Shown: in pieces, positions 50,001-62,861 of the stretch | Numbering within the stretch: the stretch's first letter is position 1 | Layout of the letters: each line of letters begins with the position of its first letter | Source: Anadara kagoshimensis | Taxonomy: Eukaryota > Mollusca > Bivalvia > Arcoida > Arcidae | DNA length: 64,000 bases | Assembly: GCA_021292105.1 (NCBI GenBank) | Contig: CM037873.1 | Span: 12,067,489 to 12,131,488, forward strand | Direction of reading: 5' to 3' | Translations under genes and position numbers: made by a program | Notes under the pieces: model-generated | The model's input: only the letters and a program-made list of their open reading frames with translations | The model's database searches: none | What the model was told of the DNA's origin: nothing

Positions 50001-53000
50001 GACTGAAAACCACTCAACCATTTTATATGATTTTAGGAGAATGTGTTTTTTTCAGTACATAGGCTTATAGGGAGTGTTTAATGTATTTCAGTTCCAAGTT
50101 ATTCTGACGAATGGAACATAGATTTGAAAACAAAAGTTGACTCATAATTTTAGATCTTATTTTCAGTTCCCAAAACTCACTGCTACTTTTTGTCGAGTTT
50201 GTCTTTAGGATAATGCTATTATATGTACAAAAAATGTATGTATTTTTGTGAGTCATGCTGCTTTAACGATCAAATAACAAAGTCAGAATTCTGTATTCTG
50301 GAAGCTGGAACAGATGTGTTGTACATGCACCAGCTTAACTGGCCATTGATTTTTGTGTGTATTTTAATGCATAATTCTCCGAGATGTCTGCCATAGAATG
50401 TTAGTTATCATAGAGGAAATGCAATCAATCTGATTACTGTGTCTGTGTCATTCTGGTGTCATTTCTGTGTCTCGTTAAAATCCATTAATATTATTGTCAC
50501 ATGACGATTGTTGCAGAATCAATATATAACCTTATACAAATACACCTGTTGTCTTATTCTGTATTGTGTAACTGATGTTATAGATAGAAACAACTCAAAT
50601 AGCACCCCTTTAATTCTTAAGTTGATATGTAATTTAAGCTTTCAATTGATTATCCTGGATTTCTGTGTTATTAACTAACCTAAATAAAATAATGAAATAC
50701 TGTAAAGGAAGAAACATTTGCAAGGGGTAAAAAATTCAAAAATTCACAAAATTCACCATGAATTATGTACCACAAATATATCTTCTCAATGAAAATTTCT
50801 TTTTTCACTTGGTACACTCACAGTCAGAAAAGTTTTTACCAAGAAATCAAAACTGCAAAAGTTTCCTACTGCTAATGTTCTTTCTTATACAGTAAGAATC
50901 TTTTAAATGACCTATCTTTCCACTCCCTGTAGCCAAAATCATCATTGGTTACTGATTTCTGAAAAATTCTTTCAAAATCTAACCTACTTTGGCAAAATTG
51001 TGAAAAAATACTTGTAAAAGGGCATATATTCACACATTTTGGTTACTTGAAATTTTAAATTTGTGGAAACCCAGACAATGTTTGTACAATTAATAATGTG
51101 CTTTACAGCCTTCAATTACCATCTCAGCTTTCAGTGCACTAAATTTTAGTGTTCTAAAATCAAGTGCATTACTTGATAACCCCAATAAAAATTGAAAGTT
51201 GTTTCAATATCTGCCAAACACAATAACAAAATACTGCTGCATTGCAATAAAACCTTATTATAATGTCCTTCACTAATATTGTCACCTCACTTATCAACAC
51301 AGTATTTTTAAGTCACAAAATCTGTTTCTTCTTTGTTAGTCCTTATAAGTCTCCTTTGATGTATTGCCAAACCCCTTTACAATGCCTAACCACTGTGGTA
51401 GCTCAATTGGTAGAGTGCTCACTCTGTAAGTGGGAGGCCGTGGGTTAGATCCCTGACCAGGTCTGATCCAAGACTTGAAAGTGGGTAGTGACTGTTCTTT
51501 CACCAAGCACTCTGCTTTAAAAAATGAAAGTCATGGTTCTTTCAGATGGGAACTTAAAATAAACAAGGTCCCATGTCATGCTGGGCTTGGCATGCTAAAG
51601 AACCCTGCTGTATAATGCTATCAGTGCAACACACAGGGAAAAATTTCTGCACCTTCGCCTATAGCTGGCGACATCTGTATAAGTAAAATATTGGGACGTT
51701 AAACACTGTTACTCAACTCAACTATTCACAATGCCATGCCAAAATTTTGATTAATAAAAAAGTGTGGATGAATCAAAGTTTCACTGTATTTAAAGTAAAT
51801 CATTGGCATTATCTCACAATTAAAATAAACAACCAATAGATTCATGTGTAATTATTCAGAATGACTAAATAAAAACAAGCAGTAGTATTTAATTCAGAAT
51901 GTCTCTTTAACCACATTATTTATGGTTATTATATTGTAAAATATGTTATTAACATATGTGTGTTTTGACATTTTATATGATTTTAAGTGGTCATTTGGTG
52001 TAAGTGTAGTGGACAGTGGTCAGTTTTGTGTAGGAGGAGGTTGTAACTTTAAGTGACAGATACATGGTCTTTATTTGGCAGTTGATATGTAAATATTTTG
52101 GCATATTGTTTAATTGTGCACTTTTCCCACACTTAAGTGTCTTCTCAGGTCACGTCGTTATGTTTTGTTGTTTTTAGAGCATGTTAGGGTAAGAAACACA
52201 AAATGTAAATAAATGTCTTAATAAATATCACTATCTATTTTCAAGCCTTGGTCAAGCCTGACCAGGTTTTCAAACCCTGACTTCCCATATATGAAGCAAT
52301 CACACTACTAACTGAGCTAGATATCATAGTGGCATTTGTCTCTTGTGCATGGTGCTTGTAAACCATATACATGTATCTAACATAAGACTTGTTTTTCTAT
52401 CTGATTCGACGAGATACAAGTTTTATCTAACACCTATTATACAGAATCTTGTATCACCACACTGTGGTAAAACAACATTGGCGGTAAAGTGCACATGCAC
52501 TTTACTCTGATTTCTCATTGTGACGTCATTGGGGAATCTCTGATTTGTCAAATGTAAATAATGAAGTCATTACTACAGAACATATGTCATAACATAGTTC
52601 AGTGGTATTCTGTGGTAAAATATAATGTTTTCACATAAAGTGTTGTTTTTTATTATTTTATATAACCTAGTTGGAAATGTTAGATAAAAATATCATATAC
52701 ACAGTGTGTATAATATGTATGTACCATGAACTTCTTGTGCAGATTGTTGATTTTTCATAATTAATTACATGTTTTCTGTGAAGGAAGAAGGGTCTAAAAA
52801 TGATTGATGGATCAAAATCATAGCTTATAATTTAAGTTGCATAGGTTACCATATCCAGTTTGATTGGAGATGTTCATCTGAGTTGTCATAATTATTGTTT
52901 TGTTTCTGAACCATATATATAATGCATGACTTTCTTAAGTACCATCTGTATGTAAATCAACAATTATATAAAAAAAAGTTCCCTCTTTATAAAAGTCACC

Positions 53001-56000
53001 TGTATATATAATTCAGGTTAGTGTGTCTCCTGTGAGTTATTGGACTTTATCATCTTTATTTCAATTTGTTTATTAAATTTTCTTGATCATAACATCTACT
53101 TTAACGACTTTAACAGTATGACTGTGGATGAGAATATTTTGATGTTTAATATCTAAAAACTCTAAATGTTTATGTTATTAATATTAACAACATTTGTGAT
53201 ACAGGGGTGGGCTACATTCTTCAAAACAGGTGACCTGTATACAGAATTTATTTAGAATGTCACTTTGCCTAGTTTGTGATAAAGCATAGCTAAATAAAAC
53301 CTTTAATGTCCCTAATACAAAACCTGACCACCAATTAATTTGCAACTTAAAATTCCACGTAACCAAAGTTAGTACCAGGGTCATTGGAATTTATAACAAT
53401 GAATCTTCATGTTTTTAAATTTCTATGAGATTAAGCTGACCAATACCACCAACATCACAATGCACCAGTGTTTTAGTTCATTTACTTTTCTTTGTTAGAG
53501 TTAATCATCCATAAATGTACATCAGAATAATGTGTTTACTATGAATGCTAGATGTACTACAGACATTATTTTGAAATTGTCAGGGGTTTTGATAAATGAA
53601 AGTAGAGGTTATCCTTGACAAGAACATTAGATATGAGCCGTGTCATTAGGTACACCTTGACTTTGTTATTGTTTTGTTATGTATTATTGGTATAAACTCA
53701 GTATCATCATTATATCATACACTGACTTCTGATATATATCTTGAAACACAACAATAAATAATGAAATTTATATCTTATTAAAATATCAACACTGCTTATT
53801 ATTTCAGAGATGTGTCTGTATTCTCTGTGTTTCCAGAACTTTAAAATTATTACAAGCCAAATTTCCAAAATTTGTGAAAATATAGTCCTTTTTATAGGGC
53901 TGTGACGAGTACCCAGGTACCCGTTCACGATTAGGGTAATGACTGTAACCGGGTAACAAATTGTTTACCCATTACCCGTTAAAACATGTATCATTGTTGT
54001 AGACCTAAAATAAAATGTATATAAGTTCAATTAAACTCTTGACTTTCATTCAAAATGACACATGTCAGTAATCGTGAACATTGTTTATACTTCTGTCAGT
54101 TTGTGACACACGAGGTAAGTATCGTAACACCTTGAGGAACTACATTCAACCCAATAATACAAAATATGGTTCCGAACGGTGATACTGATACTCTGGTAAT
54201 ATATCCCTCTTATTATCGGGGAACCACTATAAGCTACTTTAAACATGACCGAAAGAAAATCGGAAATTTGGAAATTACTTTATTCAATGACATTAACAAA
54301 ACAATGAAAGTTATTGATTCTATTTAGCCTTGCAAGACAAAACCTTTGAAGTGTAACTTGTATAAGCATTGCGCATGCGTAGTTTAGATTTCATCATGGA
54401 GAGCCGGGATTCACGATAGGTTACTATATTAGTCTATTAATAAACATACAAGATGCGGATTTCTGTGGATTTATCTGCAATTTACTGCATTTGTTTACGG
54501 TAAAATCATCTATATTGATTAATAATCATTCATTTAATAATATTTGTTTATTATGGTTATTTATTCACTGTGTGGAAGTTGAAAACCATCGGGTACTCGG
54601 TACCGGGTCAGGTACAAGATTTCGGGTACCCGGGTACAGAATTCTCTACCCGTCACAGCCCTACCTTTTTAATGTTTTTTTCACATATTTGCTAAAACAG
54701 AACTTTAAAAATATTAGAAGCCAAATTTCCAAAATTTGTGAAAATATACGGTAGTCCTTTTTAACGATTTTCACATATTTGCTAAAACAGGATATTTTTT
54801 TCAGTAATTAGTAGTCAATGGTGTTTTTGGCTTCTGCTACCAGGAATGGAAAGATGGGTTCTAACTTTGTTGTTCTCCCTTTGTTATTCTGTATTCATTG
54901 CCTATTGAGTACTTTTTTGAGCCTCAGTATAATTGTGGTCTAAAGTGTTTTCTCATAATGCTTCTCACTGCCTAGGTTTGTATCATACTCTGGTAGCTAG
55001 GTCCTGGTGAGAGATACTTTGTCAGTTCACTTGCTGATGGGCAGTGGTTTTCTCCAGGTAATCTGGTTTGCTCCACCATCCTTTAACTGACACTGACCAC
55101 CCCCAGTATTTAGTGAAATCATATGACTAGCCAGTCAGGTGTAAATTACCACACAATCCTGCACTTTTAGCTTATCTTTACCCTATAGTACAGGATATAA
55201 CTTGTCACACCCTGTTATGAGCCTCATTTTAAATTCAACATTTAATATTTTGTTTATTAACTATATATGCAGGTGAGAACTGCAATATTTACTTATGTGT
55301 AATACAGATATAGGTGTGCTATCATAGTGATGGTAATACACAGATAGTTCTTTGACCTTGTATAGATATTGAAGCGTCATTGTTTGTAAATAAAAGGATT
55401 GTGATATAGGCAAACAACACTGACCTGTCTGCTTGACCTTTGATTAAAATATTTAATATGAACCAATGCATTTATGTATAGGGAACAAAATTGCATTTTG
55501 CCTACACCATGTGAAACATCACATTGTTTGTATATTAACTGTAAGTTCTAGCACTGTACATGTATTGGGTGGATCATCTTTTATGAATATTCTTAATAAA
55601 AGGTCAAACAGACAGGTCATTGTTGTTCACCTATATATATAGGTATATCATAAACATATGATAAACTTTATATGTGTGGAGTTCTGTACCACTTACTTTC
55701 TGGACATCACATGAGTTATATATCACTGTGACATAATGGTCATATCATACAAAAGTGGGATCAAGGTCCATGGAAAACTTTAAACAATAGCTCCTATCTA
55801 TTTTTGCTTTCACAGTAAAAATATATGGTTAAAGTTATACTTAGGAAGTGTAGGATCACCTTCTCCATCTCTGTCCATCTAGCTGTCCATCCCAATATTG
55901 TGTCTCCTCCATATATTTCATGTCTATGGATGGATTTTCATCAAACTTGGAACAAATTTTAACCAACATCAGTTGATGCATCACATATCACATTTAGGTG

Positions 56001-59000
56001 CATACATCAAGGGTAGGGGTATAAGTCATCTTCACTGACAGTTCTTGTTTCATACAAACACTACAATAACTGAAGTGAGACTAGGTGCTCAAGAAGGATA
56101 CGTTTTACTTCTGTTGCAAGTTCTTAACAGTAACTAAAGTTTCCTTTCCTGGTAAATATATCCTTTATGAAGTAGCCTAAGACTGGAGAATAATTAGACC
56201 TGGGGTGATTCTGAGCAAAAGGCATGCAATTAATCAGGATGTAAAGATCTTATAATGTCAACCTTATGTTGCAGAAATAGTTGTTAGGATTATAAAGCAT
56301 TGATTTATTCATCCTGCTGTCACAATGTTTCTTGTTCAAACTAGTAAACATATTTAATATTTTTGTAAAAACTTAGGTTATCACTATTTCTATTCTGTAC
56401 TGACATAGGAGATGGAATCCTCTCCAATGCATGACCATTAAGGTTTTTCTCAGTATGGACTACAACAAACCATCTACTGAAAGTTAACAATGGATATTTA
56501 TGTGATGGGATGTACAAACAACATGAAAACTGTCTACTGTAGTCTTATATTCAGATTTGAGGGATTTAAATTCCTGCTGACTTCTATGTGTGCCATATAG
56601 GCAAATAACATTGACCTGTCAGCTTCACCTTTGGTTTAAATATTCATTATGGACAAGTATTCATGAATAAGGAACACAGGTTTTTATTTGGTCTACCGGT
56701 ACATTATGGAAATGTGTGTTGTTGATGTATAAGCCACAAATCCTAACAGTACCCATGTGTATTGGGTTCATCATCGTATATATGAATATTCCTAATAAAA
56801 GGTCATGTGGACAGGTTGATCTGGTTTACCAATACCTGATGTTGTTTGCGATTTACTGGCTCATTATCAGTGTATATGTACATACAGATTTAAACTTTTA
56901 ATGAATGAAATAACATATAGAAAATGCCTACTGTTTCAAATGTTAATAACACTGGACTTTAGGATTGACTGATAACTTACAAATTGACCTGTTAAAGTTA
57001 GTTTTCATGTTACTGACCTACCAGCGCCTGATCTGATTACAAGGTACCGGTATACTATATATACTATATATGTACTATGTTCTATATTAATACTGTATAC
57101 TGTGTTTGGAATGTGTATTGGATTTAACTTTCTGACAAAGAAAAGGTAAAAAAATAAAATACTTTACATTTTTTAACCGAGAATATTTTAGAAAGGACTA
57201 CATTTTTACTGAGAATATTTTAGGAAAGATTTACCTATGCATTTTTAACCGATTATTTTAGAAAAAACTACACATTTTTACTATGAATATTTGTGAACAG
57301 ATTTACGCATTTTTTGAACTGAGAAAACTTCAGAGAAGATTGTTTTTGAAGATGTTTTATTTTACATTGGTTTATAATTATGTAAATTTTATTTAAATTT
57401 GGGTTAATTGAAGGTTAACATATTCAGTTTGAAATGCAGAAATTTTGAATTTTAATGAAAAGTTCTTAAGTAATTACTGTTTTAAAAAGATTTGATGTTT
57501 TAAACTGTAAACAAAAGTTTGACAGCTTTAAGGTTTAATTTTATAATTAAAGACTTGACATTGAAAATAAATTACCTGTAAACTTAGATTAACTTAGATT
57601 GATTACAGTAACATCTAACAGTAATTTAAAGATGTTTAACATCTTAATCAAGGGTATATCACTTATATGGAGATGTCACTTGTCTCCCAGTAGCTATTTG
57701 TTCATGTTTTCTGGTATATTGTTAACAAGGTGCTTTAGCTAGCCTGTATTATAGTTTTGGCATAATGCTCTATTCTTGATATACCTTCTTTTATATCATA
57801 AGTAAGCCTTTTTGTTGAGTGATGCCACTTATGGGTAATGGCTCATTTCATCTTTTCAGTTCAAATTCTAATCTGGCAGGTCCAAGTGTAGAAAAGTTTA
57901 AAAAATTTCAGTTATAAAAGTTTATCAGTTTTGCTACCAAAAGTTGTTGATTTTCTTTGGGCATGCCAGTGTCTTTTACCATCCAAAAACTGTAAATGGT
58001 CACCTCAATCTCCATGTTACTTTGACATAACACCAAACTGATTGTCATTTATCTGGTCCCACTTAAAGCCTTTATAATTTTTTTAATGCAAATATTGGAA
58101 TGAGACAATAACAGAGTGTCAGCTTGAGGAAACCTTTTCTCTCCAATCTTAGTACCTTATTGTACCCACTGTCATTTGTCAAATTCTTTCCTCCAAAACA
58201 AAAATTGTTCAAAGCAGGGGAGATAATTACTAAAGAGAAATGTACATTGTACTGTTTATAAACATCATACAAGAAAATGTGAATGAGACATCCGGTTTCA
58301 GCTAGCTATATGCTGGCCATACTTCAATTTGTAAACATACACCCTTATCCATTCATTAAATTCTATATAAAAGTTTTGAAGAAAAAAATGTTTTTCAAAA
58401 AAAATTTCCAAATAGCTGTATTCCATCATTTTCAGACCTTTCTGTTAAAATTGAAATTTATTGGCAGTTTCAAATGGAATTTGATTGTTCCTAAATGTTA
58501 TTGTAAATGCACAAGGTTAAGTAATTAGCATCTTGTAAGTCTTTAAACTGCAGTACAAGTCAGTTTGAAAACAGAGAATGTTATATAAACCGCACAGTCA
58601 TATATGTTTTAATTTAACTCAACTTGTCATTACCGTTTTCTTAAACTGCCCGAAGGAAAAATTAATTAACTTTGTCCTATTTAATACAGCTATATGTGTA
58701 GAAGTCAAAGGAAATTATAAAAATACAATTTCCCTGTTGAAACATATTAATTGGTCTTAGTTTTATATAGTATAAAGAACTTTAACACTCGTTAGTATAT
58801 ATAAGTAAGTCAAACTCTCTATATGTGTGTGGCGGATATATGTGTAAAAGGATTTTGTAATTGGTGTGACATCTATTCTATCACATATGGTAAGTTTTTT
58901 ACTGTTCTTTCTATACACTAATGATATTATAGCATTATTTGTGTTTATACATTTTCATTAAAGTAAGGATACCATAAATGACACAGGGTGTACAAGAAAG

Positions 59001-62000
59001 AGTGCAATTTGTAATCCCCACTACGACCAACCCACCAATCCACCCTTTGAATTGTATGTAAACTTTCTGAAACAAAATTTTTCAGAGAAATGATTTTGTT
59101 CAGCCATTTTTAGGTTTTTATTCAATAAAAACAGACTTTAGTGATGAATGCAAACAGAACTCTTTCCATAAGTCATTGACATAAAGGGGCTTTATTTTGA
59201 TTAGTCGAAATAAAGGGGCTTAATTACTGGGTATTGTTCAAAATAAAGGGTCTTAATTTTTAGTGCAGTAGTCGAAATAAAGGGTTTAATTATGATTAGC
59301 CAAAATAAAGGGTCTGAATTCTTTTTATTCCTGTATTGTTTATATTTTTCAAAGTTAATTAAGTTTAACATACCGGTAGCTTGTAGAATTATTCAGATGA
59401 GCACATTACTATCAGATGTAGGTGTATATAGATAGGACATATAAAATTATATAGCTATATTTATGTATCTCTTGTTACTGTTATTTTGTCTAATAAACTC
59501 TCCTAATTCAAATTCAAATTCAAATTCTTTATTGTACAAATACGCCCACAAGGGGCAGTGTACAGTCTATACAATATGCAAAGGTATATAATATACATAA
59601 ACATAGTATACAAAATACAGAGACATAGGTTATAATATTATTAATACAATACAATACTCAATACAATTATGTAAGGAAAATATATGTCTACATTAAGGAT
59701 TTCCTTAACATAAAACAATTATAAATATATTGTGCAATAGAGGAGGCGTGTTTTGGGGGTGGGTTAAAGAGGATGTTAAACCATTCCTCTAAATTTAAAC
59801 CAGAATAATCTGGAGAGAGTTGGCATAATTTGTTTATTAGGACGTCCCTTAAATGTTTGTATTTTGGACATATCAATAAGAAATGAAATTCATCTTCAAT
59901 ACAATTTTCATCACATATTTTACATATGCGTTCGTGTTTTGCTGTATTGTAATATCTTCCAATTTCAATTTCTAGAGGGTGTGTACTAAGTCTAAGTTGT
60001 GTCAGGGCATTTCTATGGGGGATATTTTTTATTTCTGTTAAGTAATTTTCAATTTTGAATTCAGTTTTGTATTTAAAGTATGTCCGGAGTTTACTAGAGT
60101 TATCATTCATTATATTATTTAAAGTTTCATTAAATTTAGATTCAAAATGTTGGGTTATTTTAACCTTTTCTTATTGTTTTGGTATGGTAGCGTTCTTTTA
60201 TTTATGACATTATCAGATGTAGGTGTTAGGTAGGCTTTTACATGGTCTGTGATTTTTATGTTTATTGTCTATGGATGGCTTTTCTACTGTTATTGGGTTA
60301 TTTGGCTAAAGGTAATTCTGTTTTTACCTGTGGAGTTACCTATATATATACCTATATATACACCTGTATGTACATACCTTAAAATACAATCTAGGTGTAA
60401 ATCAGATAATGTTATTAAGAAGATCAACTTTCTTATTTACTATATAACTGAGGAAGGTATTTAAATTGACATTTTTGAGCTGTTTTTCATATTTTTGAGG
60501 AGTTTTCACATTTTGAGGAGTTTTTGTGTAATATATATATAAAATATCAATGCATTTAAAAATTGGAATACCAATCCTACAGTTACCCATGGTAAGTGTA
60601 ATTAACATCTTAATTTCTGAATATTGCTAAAAATATTTTATTTACCAGTATTTTAATATTTATTTTTATGTCAATGTTTATTTTTTTGTATTATTTAAAA
60701 AATGAAAAGAATTGAAAGAGTGGTAAGACTTCCCTTTGTTTAAATTTTTAACAGAAATGTTCAAAATGGTTTCATTTCTTCAGAAATTACAATTTTAGTA
60801 AAGTGTAGAAATGGAAGTCTTGCTCTGCTATTGAGTATGGTTGATGCATAATACATAAAAAGTTATTTATTCTCTACTGTTGGAATCACTCTTGCTTGTG
60901 ACTGTGAAATACTCTTTATTTCCACAGAAAATCCAAAGAACTTGAATAAAGATTGATATTTATCACTTATTTGTGCCTAGTCGTAACAGAAAAACTTTGT
61001 GTGCATCCGCGATTAGCCTAGAATATATATGCACAGGGTAGACCATTGGTGCTATGGGGATTTAACATGTTTAAAAACCAGGCAAATGACGGATCTTGTT
61101 ATGCATATGACATAAAGCGTCACCAAGGACATCACTTCTGGTGCAAACATCATCATTTTTGCCATGGAAAATTCCCATTGCGCTGACATTTTCCTTTCTA
61201 CAGAAATACTTTATGACAATCACGGATGCGCATGCAGATTTTAGTTATGATAAGGTACAAGTAAGTGAAAAATATCAATTTTTATTCAAATTTATTTGAT
61301 TTTGATTTTCTATGGACATAAAGAGTATTTCACTGTCACAGTGTGATTGCAATAGAGTTTTGTTACCCCCACAAGTTTCACATTGATCTATATATGCAGT
61401 TTTAAATTGTTGTCCTGCACTAAGTAAAATCTAAATCTCTATAAGTTGTTATAGATCTAAGCTTATTTTGATCATTCACAAATTCTGCATAAAAATCAAG
61501 CACTATTAGTTACTAACAAGTCACAGAATACAGCAAAATTTTCAATATCTAATGCAAAGGAGACGAACTAATATCATCCAGTTTGATTCAATATACTGCT
61601 AGGTCCAACAAACAATCTTGATATATATGCTAGCTTTAAGTGGGCACAGTGCATCAAATTATAGTGTTCACTATTACCTCAATAGCTGCAGGTTATTAAT
61701 TTTGATCTTTTTCATATCAGCTTGTGAAAACCACAACTAGATCAACAACAGGTTCCACAGTAGTTTTTTACTTTGTTCCATCGTCATTCCTAATGCAGAT
61801 TTTAATAAACTGGTTATTGAATATTGCTGTTGTTGTTGTTGTTATCCTAAATCTCCTTCTTCGCGAGAAAATGGACTCTATGGAATTTGGAATAACACTA
61901 TGGAGTTTAAAGTTCCACTATGGAGAAATTAACACTTTGTACTTGCCATGGAAATTTCCATTTTAGATTGAAAATAATTTCTGCACTTTGGGCAATAAAA

Positions 62001-62806
62001 ATCAATTTGGTTTGATCTGATGACAGGTTTTAAAACTAATCTTTCATGTTTGATGTTTTAGTTTGAAAAATTGTTCCCCAACGTGCAGTTAAATTTCACA
62101 AATCTTTATAGAATTGTGAATTAATCATACTAAAACTTTATTTTATCTGGACAAAAAAATAAAAAAACCTTCTAAGTTCTATTTGTAGCTTTATCTGTTA
62201 CTGTAAAGATAACTTGTAAGATTATATCGCTACATGGTCTACCGGTATATTGAAGTTGCATCTGTAAAAAATTTAAAAAATATTTTGTTAGAATTTATGC
62301 TGTTTAAGTTATAGAGTGCTTCAGGGTTTTAAAGTACCGGTACTTGTACATATGCAATATACATGTATCTATGTTATCAGAATTGGTGCTGGAATAAGCT
62401 ACATGTTTGTGTTTTTATCTTGCCCACATCAGCTGCGGAGAAGCTTATGTCAAAGTTTGTGCATATAGTTTACCGTTAATGCTCAATGTTTAACATTTAT
62501 GGTTAAAATTGCCTGGAAATATTTTGCAGGCAAGTTTTTTGGTGCCTCTGACATCTCTTGTTTATCCCATCAAATGATTAAACTTTCATTTGATTGCTTG
62601 ATTGTATAGTGTTTAATGTCACATCATAAAAAAATTTTAAAAGTAATTCACACCATGTTATGAAATATACAGCATGGATTACTATCAAGTCAAGAAAATT
62701 GTTTGAACATATTGATTTCAAAGTGTAGCTTGCTTTGAAAGTAAATTATTTACACTGAGATTTTAATTTAGATTCTGTGCGAAATAATCAAGACAACAAG
62801 GTTCTT

Positions 62807-62861
<55 letters not shown>

